Assembly: GCA_035539855.1 (NCBI GenBank)
Contig: DATLHO010000058.1
Coordinates: 1-14,995, forward strand
From: DATLHO01 sp035539855
Lineage (GTDB): Bacteria > Bacteroidota > Ignavibacteria > OLB7
Direction of reading: 5' to 3'
Length of the DNA stretch: 14,995 nucleotides
In this document: in pieces, positions 1 through 8,751 of the stretch
How positions within the stretch are numbered: the first letter of the stretch is position 1
Layout: every line of letters begins with the position of its first letter
Made by a program: the position numbers and the translations under genes
The notes under the pieces: model-generated
What the model was told of the DNA's origin: nothing
Database searches by the model: none
What the model saw: only the letters and a program-made list of their open reading frames with translations

Positions 1-464
1 CCGACCTGCAGCAGGTAGCGCTGGATCCATCCGTTGCCGCCGTAGGTGTACGCGACGCGCATCGGCGGCGTCGTGTCGCCATCGCCGCTCATCTTGAGCT
101 GCACGTAGTAATCCTTCTTGTCCGGACTCATGCTCAGGTAGATCAGCAGCGTGTCCTTGCCGGGGATCGCCACGCGTGCCTGGTAGGCGCGCAGCACCGA
201 GTCGCCGCGGAAGTACTTGTCGATGATCATCGACTCCGGCGTCGGACGCCGGTGAATCTGCTGATGCATCGTCTGCTGGAATGCGCCGAAGCCCTTGTAG
301 TCGCTGCCGTCGGCGTACTGGTCGGCATGACATCCTTCACAGGCGCCGGTCCCCACGTACGTCCGCTCGGCGGGACCCTCGGCCGACTGAAGTCCGACGT
401 CGGCGGCAAGCGCGAGGAGGCCGATGACGACGAGGGCAAGGAGGTATCGAATTCGCAGGGTCAT
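1..464 (-). CDS. Exported c-type cytochrome, N-terminal part (3' end outside window)
   Basis: Reading from an ATG at 464 down to the window edge gives about 154 residues with no stop, so the gene is partial. The N-terminus (MTLRIRYLLALVVIGLLALA) is a signal peptide. It is followed by YVGTGACEGCHADQY, in which CEGCH is a CxxCH haem c attachment site preceded by the YVG..xC context common in multihaem cytochromes of the cytochrome c554/doubled-CxxCH type. Later a GNGWIQRYLL segment resembles the region before further haem motifs in that group, but only one CxxCH is visible before the sequence ends. Expected role: periplasmic electron carrier, matured by the cytochrome c system. No clear Shine-Dalgarno site precedes the ATG, and no better in-frame start is present upstream. 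Two palindromes at 534-571 may regulate it. The haem-site reading is confident; subfamily and number of haems are not known. Confidence 0.8.
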   Translation of the reverse strand, partial: MTLRIRYLLALVVIGLLALAADVGLQSAEGPAERTYVGTGACEGCHADQYADGSDYKGFGAFQQTMHQQIHRRPTPESMIIDKYFRGDSVLRAYQARVAIPGKDTLLIYLSMSPDKKDYYVQLKMSGDGDTTPPMRVAYTYGGNGWIQRYLLQV

Positions 465-533
465 GAGGTATGTGCGGCGTACGCCGGTATTGTTCGGTAG
501 GACAAAATGGGCGGGCACCGGCAGGGTTCTCAA

Positions 534-571
534 TGATGGTTCCGCATCAATTCCATGATGCGCTCGCATCA
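534..571. promoter_or_regulatory. Two tandem palindromic operator-like sites upstream of the cytochrome gene
   Basis: Site 1 (534-549) is TGATGGTTCCGCATCA and site 2 (556-571) is TGATGCGCTCGCATCA. Site 2 has perfect 7-bp arms, TGATGCG and CGCATCA, around a 2-bp spacer. Site 1 has the same spacing with two changes in its left arm. Their starts are exactly 22 bp apart, about two helical turns, so dimers bound to both would lie on one face of the DNA. They end 70-107 bp upstream of the minus-strand cytochrome start at 464, a usual place for an activator or repressor. No regulator gene is in the window and the binding protein is unknown. Confidence 0.5.
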
Positions 572-710
572 GTGCGGTGGCGAATTCGGGTGAGTTTTTT
601 ACCCTTGCGTCGCGCGTGACATCCCCCCTTCGGATCGAGTCTCTACGAAAGGGGCGGATCGTATCGCGCCCGGCGTGCAACGAGCGCGCGCGCCTGCCCA
701 TAGAATGACC

Positions 711-750
711 GAAGGGAACGCAGTTGCCCGCGTTCCCTTCTGTGTTTTCT
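711..750 (+). terminator. Intrinsic-terminator-like hairpin, T-rich side on the plus strand
   Basis: GAAGGGAACGC (711-721) pairs perfectly with GCGTTCCCTTC (730-740) around an 8-nt loop, giving an 11-bp stem. On the plus strand it is followed by TGTGTTTTCT, a moderate U tract. On the minus strand only a weakly T-rich GGTCATTCTA follows. The minus-strand gene ends at 767, so the hairpin probably ends that transcript, perhaps bidirectionally. The better U tract nevertheless faces plus-strand transcription, where no gene is visible upstream. Confidence 0.55.
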
Positions 751-766
751 GCATGCCGTCGGAATC

Positions 767-1477
767 CTACGGTGCCTCGATCCGCTTGCGCAGCACCATC
801 CGTCCGCCGACGATCACCTCCGCGATGTAGTTCCCGTACGGCACGCGCACACCCTGGGCGTCGAGGAAATCCCACTCGAAGTCATAGGCGCCCGGGCGCT
901 GCGGCGCGTCGACGAGCGTCGCGACGAGCACCGCTTCCATCGTGTAGATTTTCACCGTGACCAGCTCGGTGCGCATCAGCGTGTAGGTGATGCGCGGCGT
1001 CACGTCCTCGACGAGACCGAGCGCGCGGAAGACCGCGCCGGTCGAGATGCCGAAGAGCTGGACGTAGGAGTTCGGGAAGACGAAGTCCATGTCCATCGCC
1101 CGTCGCAGGTCGGCCTCGCGCGCGGCGCGCTCGCCGGGCGTGGGTCGCCAGTCCGACGGAGACATCGCGAGGTTGCGGCGCATGCGCTCGGCCGGCGTGT
1201 TGTCGAGACTGTCGAGCAGGTAGACGAGGTCCAGCGAATCGAGCCGCACGTCGCCGCGCAACCGTGGCCGGCCGAACAGCGAGTCGCGCCGGCTGCCGCG
1301 CGCAGCCTCTCCGCCGGAGCCGAGCGTGCCGGGAACGTACACGCTGTCGGGACGCCGCGTCGTTCCTCCGGACGGATCGCGCGGCGGCTGCTGCGGCGAT
1401 CCTCCGGTCTGGGCCGCAACCTCCCCGGCCGCCAGCAGCAGCAGGAGCCCGAACACTATTGGGAGGCGCAGTGACAC
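767..1477 (-). CDS. Small exported protein with FlgD-Ig-like C-terminal segment
   Basis: The protein has 236 residues and starts at a GTG (1475-1477); no ATG is available in frame upstream. Residues 1-22 form a clear Sec signal peptide (MSLRLPIVFGLLLLLAAGEVAAQ, cleavage expected near AA-Q). A Gly/Ser/Arg/Pro-rich low-complexity stretch follows (about 24-75). The middle part is charged, with SLDLVYLLDSLDNTPAERMRRN. The last about 60 residues (VATLVDAPQRPGAYDFEWD..GVRVPYGNYIAEVIVGG) match the pattern of FlgD-type Ig or secretion-associated beta-sandwich modules: a PG.Y.F.WD turn and a VPxGxYxxxV strand. It is probably a periplasmic or surface protein of unknown job. It lies 61 bp downstream of the OstA-like gene on the same strand and is probably co-transcribed with it, which suggests an envelope role. 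The fold assignment is an inference from motif pattern only. Confidence 0.7.
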   Translation of the reverse strand: MSLRLPIVFGLLLLLAAGEVAAQTGGSPQQPPRDPSGGTTRRPDSVYVPGTLGSGGEAARGSRRDSLFGRPRLRGDVRLDSLDLVYLLDSLDNTPAERMRRNLAMSPSDWRPTPGERAAREADLRRAMDMDFVFPNSYVQLFGISTGAVFRALGLVEDVTPRITYTLMRTELVTVKIYTMEAVLVATLVDAPQRPGAYDFEWDFLDAQGVRVPYGNYIAEVIVGGRMVLRKRIEAP

Positions 1478-1538
1478 GTCACGTTCACGGGTTGATTCAT
1501 GGGCCGGGGGCCGTCGCTCACGGGCCGTCGCTCGCGGT

Positions 1539-3404
1539 TCAATCTCCCTCGGGGGCGTTTCTCACCGGCGCGATCGCCGGCTCCTTCGGCAGGCGGCCGT
1601 GCAGCCGCGCGAGCTCGGCCGGCCGGGTGACCCACCGGAAGTTGTCGAGGCGGAAGCTCCGCTCCACGCCGGCGACGAGCGCCTCGGGATAGTGATCCCC
1701 CTCGATGCGCGCGCGCGGACCGTAGACGGAGACATCCTCGGCCTCACCGCCGGCGAAGTCGATGACGACGGTGTCCGCCGAGATCCTCTCGGCGCCGCTC
1801 GGCCTGCCCTCGTCCTCGATGAACATTACGCTCGATGCGTAATCCTCGCTGCGCACCTGTCGGATCGTGTCGTCGGAGAGACTGAAGAGCAGACGGACGC
1901 CCGCGAGCTGGTCGTAGCGCTCGGGCTGCTCCTTCGACGTGACCGCGAGCGCATCGCCGACGACGTCGATCGCGCGGAGCTCCTTTCGGCGCAGACGCAC
2001 GGTGATCGTGTCACCGCTGAGCTGCGACTCCTCGTACCAGACGATGGGCCACGTACCGGTCGAGAACCGTGCGGGATCGGGACGCGACGGCCCGCGCGCA
2101 ACCGTGTCGCCCGCGAAGAGCGTGTCGAGCGGGCGGCCCGTGATAGCGGCGCTGTCGGCCGCCGACGTGCCGGCGCCCAATCCGGACGACGTGCCCGACC
2201 GCGGGGAGCCGGACTGCGGTGCGGACGGCGTGCTCGACCGCGAGCCCTTTGACGAGCCTGACCGCGATCCGGACGATTTGCCCGATCGCGATCCCGATGA
2301 TGCTTCTGAGCGCGATCCCGACGAAGCGCCCGACTGCGATCCCGATGCCCCCGACTTCGAGCTCTGCCCCGCGCCGGCAACCGAGTCCGTCGGTGACGCG
2401 GACGGCGCATCGGCGCCCGACGCGCGCGGTCGGCCGGAGCCGAGACCGATGACCTCGTCGTCGGGACTGAAGTTCGCGCGAGCGGCCATCGCCGCGAGGT
2501 CGCCGCGGCGCAGGCGCACGCTGTCGGTCGCGATGTATTCCTCGTGCGCTCCGGATCGATAGGCTTCGAGCTTCACCGCCGTGATCACGGTCGTGTCGCG
2601 CCGTCCATCGGACGCGGTGTCGACGTCGACGAGCTTCGGCGAGCCGGTCACCACGGTGTATCCGGCGGCGGGGATGTGCCGCAGCGACTGTCCGGTCAGC
2701 CGCGCGTCGCGCTTCTTCGGGATCACGACGACGTCGCCCTGCGCGACGGTCTCCTGGCTGTCGCGCCAGTACGAGAGCTGGCGAGCGCTGATCGAGCCGG
2801 AGTCGGTGGTGACGGTGACGCCTCGCTGGAACTCGGCGCGGCGCTCGTCGGAGTAGTAGTCGGCCGAGCCCGCGCGCACGCGTCCCTGCGGGTCGGTCAT
2901 GGTGACGCCGCCGCTGAACGACGCGCGGCGCGAGTACATGTCGTAGGTGCCCGCGCTCGCGCGGATCGTCGCGTCGCCGTCGTGAATCGTGATGCCCGAG
3001 GGAGCGGTGGCCAGGCGGGTGTTGCCGTCGTACTCGGCACGCGGCGCCAGCAGCGTCGTGCCCGGCTGCACGACGCGCACGCTGCCGATGAGCTCGACGC
3101 GATTGCCGTCACGGTAATGGACGATGCGATCGGCGCTGATGTGCGTCACGCCCTGGGTCACGCGCGCGTTGCCGACGAGCTCGGTGACGCCGGTCTCCTC
3201 GTTGCCGACGATGCGGTCGGCATACTCGATCGTCACCGGCTGGTTCGGTCCGGCCGGCTGGGCCAGCACGTCAGCGCCACCGAGCGACACTACCAGCACG
3301 ACCAGCATGGCCACGATGAGCGCACTCGAGCGCGGCGACTTCGATCGCGTCGATGTCCCGGATCGAGTGCTTCGTCCGCCAGTCGGTGGTAACTGCTGAA
3401 TCAC
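1539..3404 (-). CDS. OstA/LptA-like exported protein with repeat linker
   Basis: The predicted protein is about 621 residues. The open frame continues upstream to 3827 but overlaps the neighbouring gene there, so the GTG at 3404 is preferred. It yields a basic Arg/Ser n-region, a hydrophobic core (ALIVAMLVVLVVSLGGADVLAQ) and cleavage near residue 48. The ATG at 3308 would remove the n-region. Residues about 55-265 contain repeated short beta-strand units (ADRIVGNEETGVTELVGNARV, ADRIVHYRDGNRVELIGSV, AEYDGNTRLA) typical of the OstA/LptA beta-jellyroll. In LptA this forms the periplasmic bridge that carries lipopolysaccharide to the outer membrane. Residues about 330-405 are a Ser/Gly/Arg linker containing five 8-residue repeats. 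Residues about 430-560 form a second OstA-like segment (SGDTITVRLRRKELRAIDVVGDA). LptA itself is under 200 residues, so this is an extended relative. An envelope or lipid-transport role is inferred. No strong ribosome site is seen. Confidence 0.78.
   Translation of the reverse strand: MIQQLPPTGGRSTRSGTSTRSKSPRSSALIVAMLVVLVVSLGGADVLAQPAGPNQPVTIEYADRIVGNEETGVTELVGNARVTQGVTHISADRIVHYRDGNRVELIGSVRVVQPGTTLLAPRAEYDGNTRLATAPSGITIHDGDATIRASAGTYDMYSRRASFSGGVTMTDPQGRVRAGSADYYSDERRAEFQRGVTVTTDSGSISARQLSYWRDSQETVAQGDVVVIPKKRDARLTGQSLRHIPAAGYTVVTGSPKLVDVDTASDGRRDTTVITAVKLEAYRSGAHEEYIATDSVRLRRGDLAAMAARANFSPDDEVIGLGSGRPRASGADAPSASPTDSVAGAGQSSKSGASGSQSGASSGSRSEASSGSRSGKSSGSRSGSSKGSRSSTPSAPQSGSPRSGTSSGLGAGTSAADSAAITGRPLDTLFAGDTVARGPSRPDPARFSTGTWPIVWYEESQLSGDTITVRLRRKELRAIDVVGDALAVTSKEQPERYDQLAGVRLLFSLSDDTIRQVRSEDYASSVMFIEDEGRPSGAERISADTVVIDFAGGEAEDVSVYGPRARIEGDHYPEALVAGVERSFRLDNFRWVTRPAELARLHGRLPKEPAIAPVRNAPEGD
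2236..2355 (-). repeat. Five 24-bp tandem units inside the OstA-like gene
   Basis: Five consecutive in-frame 24-bp units lie at 2236-2259, 2260-2283, 2284-2307, 2308-2331 and 2332-2355. Most share a GAxCGCGATCC-type core on the plus strand. On the coding strand they give 8-residue units of the form xxSSGSRS (GASSGSRS, EASSGSRS, GKSSGSRS, GSSKGSRS). The unit length keeps the frame, so copy number could change without disrupting the protein. The tract links the two beta-rich domains and is predicted to be disordered and positively charged. Confidence 0.8.
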
Positions 3405-3487
3405 GTCAGGTGCGATAGAGTGGAGCGATGCGACCTCCGTACGACGCAGCGACAGCGTCCCGCAACCTCGTTTGCACGGGATCGACG

Positions 3488-4210
3488 CTAGTTCTGTCCC
3501 GCGAGCGATTCGGAATATGCCGGGCAGCCGCTGTCGACGGCGACGATCGACGCGTCGTGGGCGCTGCCGGGGTTGGTGCAGACGCCGAAGTCGTAGAAGT
3601 AGAACTCGCCCTCCATCGGCCGGAAGAACGCGCAGTCCTCGCAGCGACCGAACAGGTGCGACGGCGGCACCTGCGTGCCCCAACGGCGGGCGCACTGCTC
3701 CGAGTGCGACAGGACGAGCTCCTCCTCGGCGGTGATCTCCGGCTCCGTCGGCTCGCCCTGCGGCGCCTGGCGCAACTCTCGATCCTCGACGAACAGGGCG
3801 CTGCCGTCGGCGAGCATCACGAGCCACTCCGGATCACCATCGGCCGACATGAACGAGCGCACGCGCATGCCGTTGGAGAGCTCGAGCGTGAGCTCCGGTA
3901 GCGGACCGTCGACGCTGATGCTGGTGAGCATCGACGACTCGAGCGTCGTGAGCCCCTCGGCGACCTGCCGGCGCGTGCTCGTGCTGCCGAAGAGCACCGC
4001 GGCCGGACCCTCGACGCGCCAGCTCCAGCCGACCATCAGCGTGGCCTCTCCCTTCTGAAAGGTCTTTCCCTCCGGACTGGTCTCGTCGCGGAGGGCGCCG
4101 AGCTCGAGGATTGCGGCGGTACCGTAGCCGATCCAGGCGCGGGATATTTCAAGTCCGACGAGCGCGCGCGCGGCGGATGCGAATTCCTCGGTCGTAATCG
4201 ATCTGATCAT
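3488..4210 (-). CDS. Protein of unknown function with C-terminal Cys4 (DUF3027-like) motif
   Basis: The protein has 240 residues and no signal peptide, so it is predicted to be cytoplasmic. The N-terminal two thirds look like a mixed alpha/beta domain rich in beta strands (GEATLMVGWSWRVEGPAAVLFGS, ELTLELSNGMRVRSFM, WLVMLADGSALFVED). After an acidic linker (about 147-170) comes a compact cysteine module: C190-x2-C193, then C211 in YFYDFGVCTNP and C229 in VAVDSGCPAY, with a further C173. The spacing suggests a zinc-binding knuckle. The FGVC(T/A)N...V.S/D.GC wording recalls the C-terminus of actinobacterial DUF3027 proteins, from memory and not checked. The start is the ATG at 4208-4210, without an obvious Shine-Dalgarno site. 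The gene is upstream of the OstA-like gene on the same strand with an 83-bp gap, so the two may share an mRNA. No specific function is claimed. Confidence 0.75.
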   Translation of the reverse strand: MIRSITTEEFASAARALVGLEISRAWIGYGTAAILELGALRDETSPEGKTFQKGEATLMVGWSWRVEGPAAVLFGSTSTRRQVAEGLTTLESSMLTSISVDGPLPELTLELSNGMRVRSFMSADGDPEWLVMLADGSALFVEDRELRQAPQGEPTEPEITAEEELVLSHSEQCARRWGTQVPPSHLFGRCEDCAFFRPMEGEFYFYDFGVCTNPGSAHDASIVAVDSGCPAYSESLAGQN

Positions 4211-4289
4211 TCAGGGCTCTGGATGCATGACTGCCGGCCCGCGTCCGGACGGGACTGGGCTCCAATAACAAACAACGGCGAACGCGGAC

Positions 4290-4321
4290 CAAATGAAAAG
4301 GGGCGCCCATCGACGCCCCTT
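4290..4321 (-). terminator. Intrinsic terminator of the acyl-CoA dehydrogenase gene
   Basis: AAGGGGCG (4298-4305) and CGCCCCTT (4314-4321) form a perfect 8-bp stem with an 8-nt loop. Read on the minus strand the stem runs into CTTTTCATTT, a U-rich tail. It lies 25 bp past the stop of the acyl-CoA dehydrogenase gene and before the next minus-strand gene at 4210, so it separates the two transcripts. Confidence 0.8.
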
Positions 4322-4345
4322 CTCGACACGATCGATCCCAGGGGA

Positions 4346-5500
<1,155 letters not shown>

Positions 5501-6020
5501 CGGTTCGGTCCGGAAAAGTGAATGGTCCTGGAGAATCGGACAGGGAGCATCGCGGCCTGCGGACGGCAAAGGTACGGGCAATCGGGGCGTCCGGCCAAGG
5601 CACGTCCCGGCGGCGTAGACACATTGTTGCAGGCGGCCCGCGCGATTGGCGCGCGAGGCACGCGAGCGTGGGCATGGCCTTTGCCGGTTAAGCGTTCGAG
5701 GGCATTCTCCGTCGGTAGCAAGGGAGGGCAAATCTCCTATATTCAGCCGAACGCGTGGTGTCCCTCATCCCCTGACGAGCAGACATCGAGCCGCACCCAA
5801 TCGGTGCACAATGGTCGCGCGCGAACGGTACGTGGCGTCGGCGGTGTGATCGCCGGAGCCGACGCGATCGAGTGCCCGTGACGCGACTGCGCAATTGCTG
5901 GCCGGAGTCCGGGCGCGATGCCGGGGCGACGGACGGAAATCACTGCAAGCGAAATTCAGGAACTGTCGACGTAGAGAACCAGAAGTAGCGCCCGACGCCG
6001 GGCGCAGTGGGGCCGAATCA
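5501..6020. other. Divergent promoter region between acyl-CoA dehydrogenase and clpC
   Basis: This 520-bp gap must hold the promoters for both divergent genes. A TATATT (5738-5743) reads as a good plus-strand -10 element but has no clear -35 partner. A perfect 7-bp hairpin lies just before clpC (5988-6005). No CtsR-type heptad repeats (GGTCAAA) or CIRCE element were seen. No tRNA or recognisable coding region is present; short frames here carry no family signature. Confidence 0.5.
5988..6005 (+). promoter_or_regulatory. Stem-loop just upstream of the clpC start codon
   Basis: GCGCCCG (5988-5994) pairs perfectly with CGGGCGC (5999-6005) around the tetraloop ACGC. The stem ends 15 nt before the clpC ATG at 6021. 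The only ribosome-site-like bases between them are the AGTGGGG stretch at 6006-6012. The hairpin lies in the mRNA leader, directly next to the ribosome landing region, so an effect on translation initiation or mRNA stability is possible but not shown. Confidence 0.4.
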
Positions 6021-8690
6021 ATGGAAGGTAATTTTTCCAACCGTGTGCAGGACGTGATCCGGCTGAGTCGTGAGGAGGCCTTGCGGCTCGGTCACGACTA
6101 TATCGGAACGGAGCATCTCCTGCTGGGAATCATTCGAGAGGGCGAAGGGGTGGCGGTGAAGATTCTCCGCAACCTCGGCGGCGACCTCTTCAAGATCAAG
6201 AAGGCGATCGAGGACACCGTCCGCGCGACCGGCGGGACGCTGACGATCGGCAACATCCCGTTGACCAAGCAGGCCGAGAAGGTGCTGAAGATCACCTATC
6301 TCGAGGCGAAGCTCTACAAGAGCGACGTCATCGGCACCGAGCACCTGCTGCTGTCGTTGCTGCGCGACGACGACAACATCGCCGCGCAGATCCTGTCGCA
6401 GTTCGGGATCACCTACGAGGCGGTGCGCACCGAGCTGGAGAACATCCAGGCAGGCCGGCCGTCGTCGCCGTCGCAGAAGGGTTCCGGCGGTTCGTCGCAG
6501 GCCGGCGGCAGCGCGGCCGCGACCCGCTCGCGCGAGCGCCAGGAGCGCGTCAAGACGCCGGTGCTCGACAACTTCGGACGCGACCTGACGAAGCTCGCCT
6601 CCGACGACAAGCTCGACCCGGTCATCGGTCGCGAGAAGGAGATCGAGCGCGTCGCGCAGATCCTCTCGCGTCGCAAGAAGAACAATCCGGTGCTCATCGG
6701 TGAGCCGGGCGTCGGCAAGACCGCGATCGCCGAGGGCCTCGCGCTGCGGATCGTTCAGAAGAAGGTCTCGCGCGTGCTCCACGACAAGCGCATCGTCACG
6801 CTCGACCTTGCCGCGCTCGTCGCCGGGACGAAGTACCGCGGACAGTTCGAGGAGCGGATGAAGGCGGTGATGAACGAGCTCGAGAAGGCCAAGGACGTCA
6901 TCCTCTTCATCGACGAGCTGCACACGATCGTCGGCGCCGGCGGCGCCAGCGGATCGCTCGACGCGTCGAACATGTTCAAGCCCGCGCTCGCGCGCGGCGA
7001 CATCCAGTGCATCGGCGCGACGACGCTCGACGAGTATCGCCAGTACATCGAGAAGGATGGAGCGCTCGATCGCCGGTTCCAGAAGATCATGGTCGATCCG
7101 CCGTCGGTGGAGGAGACCATCCAGATCCTCAAGAACATCCGGAACAAGTACGAGGAGCATCACAACGTCCGCTACTCCGACGAGGCGATCGAGGCGTGCG
7201 TGCTCATGGCCGAGCGTTACATCACCGACCGCTTCCTGCCGGACAAGGCGCTCGACGTCCTCGACGAGGTCGGTGCGCGCGTGCACCTGTCGAGCATCGT
7301 CGTGCCGAAGCACGTGCTCGATCTCGAAGGCAAGATCGAGGACGTGAAGGTCGAGAAGAACCAGGTCGTCAAGAACCAGAACTTCGAGGAGGCCGCGCGC
7401 CTGCGCGATCTCGAGAAGAAGCTGCAGACGGATCTGGAGTCGGCCAAGGACGAGTGGGAGCTCACCGCCAGCGAGCGCGTCGTCGACGTCAGCGAGGACG
7501 AGGTCGCCAACGTGGTCGCGATGATGACCGGCATCCCGGTCACCAAGATCGCGGAGGAGGAGTCGCAGAAGCTCCTGAAGATGGCGTCGGCGCTCAAGCG
7601 CGAGGTCGTCGGGCAGGACCAGGCGATCGAGCAGCTCTCGAAAGCGATCCGCCGCGCCCGCGCGGGCCTGAAGGATCCGAACCGTCCGATCGGCTCGTTC
7701 ATCTTCCTCGGACCGACCGGCGTCGGCAAGACCGAGCTCGTCAAGGCGCTCGCGCGCTATCTCTTCGACACCGAGGACGCGCTGGTGCGCATCGACATGT
7801 CGGAGTACATGGAGAAGTTCTCCGTCAGCCGCCTCGTCGGCGCGCCTCCGGGCTACGTCGGGTACGAGGAGGGAGGCCAGCTCACCGAGAAGGTGCGTCG
7901 CAAGCCGTACTCGGTGGTGCTGCTCGACGAGATCGAGAAGGCGCATCCGGACGTGTTCAACATCCTGCTGCAGGTGCTCGACGACGGCATCCTGACCGAC
8001 TCGCTCGGCCGCCGTGTCGACTTCAAGAACACGATCATCGTGATGACCTCGAACGTCGGCGTGCGCGACGTCAAGGCCGGCGGGACCATGGGCTTCACCG
8101 TGGCGTCCGAGGGCGACAAGTACGAGCAGATGAAGTCGGCCATCGAGGATTCGATGAAGCGGCTGTTCAATCCGGAGTTTCTCAACCGCGTCGACGACAC
8201 GATCGTGTTCCGCTCGCTCACGCGCGAGGACATCTTCAAGATCATTGACATCCAGATGCGTCAGTTGCTGAAGCGACTGAACGCGATGAACATCATCGTC
8301 GACATCGACGAGGCCGGCAAGGAATTCCTCGCCGAGAAGGGCTACGACGAGCGCTACGGCGCGCGTCCGCTGCGCCGCGTCATCCAGCGCTTCATCGAGG
8401 ACGAGCTCGCCGAGCAGGTTCTGCGCGGCCAGGTGCACAACGGCGACACCGTGCACATCACGTTCGACACCGTGCGCAAGGAGCTGCTGTTCAACGGACG
8501 GCCGCCGCTGTCGGAGGCCACCGCCGAAGAGCTCGCCGCCGGCGAGCCCGCGGCGATCGAGATCGCCGACGACGTCCCCACGCCGCCCGCGGAGCTGCCG
8601 GCCGAAACGCCGGCCGAGACGCCGGTGACCGAGGAGTCGTCGGAGGCGCCGGCGAAGCCACGCAAGCGAGGCTCGAAGAACAGCGAGTGA
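6021..8690 (+). CDS. clpC: ATP-dependent Clp protease ATPase subunit ClpC
   Basis: This AAA+ unfoldase feeds substrates to ClpP in the cytoplasm. The ATG at 6021 (MEGNFSNRVQDVIRLSREEA) matches the family N-terminus; the open frame from 5895 is an upstream extension. The protein has 889 residues. Two Clp_N repeats lie at about 1-145, and a Ser/Gly/Gln linker at 145-175. The first AAA module has Walker A GEPGVGKT (227-234) and Walker B VILFIDEL (293-300). The UVR-type middle segment NFEEAARLRDLEKKL is at about 454-468, which marks ClpC rather than ClpA or ClpB. The second AAA module has Walker A GPTGVGKT (564-571), Walker B VVLLDEIE (632-639) and sensor-2 region GARPLRRVIQ (780-789). MGF at 690-692 occupies the ClpP-docking loop position, so a ClpP partner is expected though none is in the window. 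Typical ClpC is about 810-850 residues; the excess is mainly a Pro/Glu-rich tail (about 832-889). No CtsR site is visible upstream. A terminator follows. Confidence 0.97.
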   Translation: MEGNFSNRVQDVIRLSREEALRLGHDYIGTEHLLLGIIREGEGVAVKILRNLGGDLFKIKKAIEDTVRATGGTLTIGNIPLTKQAEKVLKITYLEAKLYKSDVIGTEHLLLSLLRDDDNIAAQILSQFGITYEAVRTELENIQAGRPSSPSQKGSGGSSQAGGSAAATRSRERQERVKTPVLDNFGRDLTKLASDDKLDPVIGREKEIERVAQILSRRKKNNPVLIGEPGVGKTAIAEGLALRIVQKKVSRVLHDKRIVTLDLAALVAGTKYRGQFEERMKAVMNELEKAKDVILFIDELHTIVGAGGASGSLDASNMFKPALARGDIQCIGATTLDEYRQYIEKDGALDRRFQKIMVDPPSVEETIQILKNIRNKYEEHHNVRYSDEAIEACVLMAERYITDRFLPDKALDVLDEVGARVHLSSIVVPKHVLDLEGKIEDVKVEKNQVVKNQNFEEAARLRDLEKKLQTDLESAKDEWELTASERVVDVSEDEVANVVAMMTGIPVTKIAEEESQKLLKMASALKREVVGQDQAIEQLSKAIRRARAGLKDPNRPIGSFIFLGPTGVGKTELVKALARYLFDTEDALVRIDMSEYMEKFSVSRLVGAPPGYVGYEEGGQLTEKVRRKPYSVVLLDEIEKAHPDVFNILLQVLDDGILTDSLGRRVDFKNTIIVMTSNVGVRDVKAGGTMGFTVASEGDKYEQMKSAIEDSMKRLFNPEFLNRVDDTIVFRSLTREDIFKIIDIQMRQLLKRLNAMNIIVDIDEAGKEFLAEKGYDERYGARPLRRVIQRFIEDELAEQVLRGQVHNGDTVHITFDTVRKELLFNGRPPLSEATAEELAAGEPAAIEIADDVPTPPAELPAETPAETPVTEESSEAPAKPRKRGSKNSE

Positions 8691-8719
8691 CGAGCGCGTA
8701 GCACGTAGCGACCAAAGAA

Positions 8720-8751
8720 GCGGGACCCGACGGAATGCCGTCGGGTCCCGC
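8720..8751 (+). terminator. Terminator hairpin of clpC
   Basis: GCGGGACCCGACGG (8720-8733) and CCGTCGGGTCCCGC (8738-8751) form a perfect 14-bp stem with loop AATG, 29 bp after the clpC stop. The following bases (CTGCGTTCA) are only weakly U-rich, so termination may be assisted or the hairpin may mainly protect the 3' end. Confidence 0.7.

Larger units (their letters stand above)
465..766. other. Intergenic region with operator-like palindromes and a terminator hairpin
   Basis: About 300 bp separate the cytochrome start from the stop of the next minus-strand gene. It contains two 16-bp palindromes (534-549 and 556-571), a T6 tract at 595-600, and a perfect 11-bp hairpin at 711-740. No convincing coding region, tRNA or known riboswitch was recognised. 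The short open frames over 500-960 have no family resemblance and look like shadows. Confidence 0.6.

Noticed and set aside
3405..3827. N-terminal extension of the OstA-like frame back to 3827
   Set aside because: It overlaps most of the Cys4 region of the neighbouring gene in another frame and would bury the signal peptide in the middle of the protein.
5640..5720. Possible tRNA because of a GCGTTCGAGG stretch
   Set aside because: No matching T-stem, anticodon arm or acceptor stem could be built around it.
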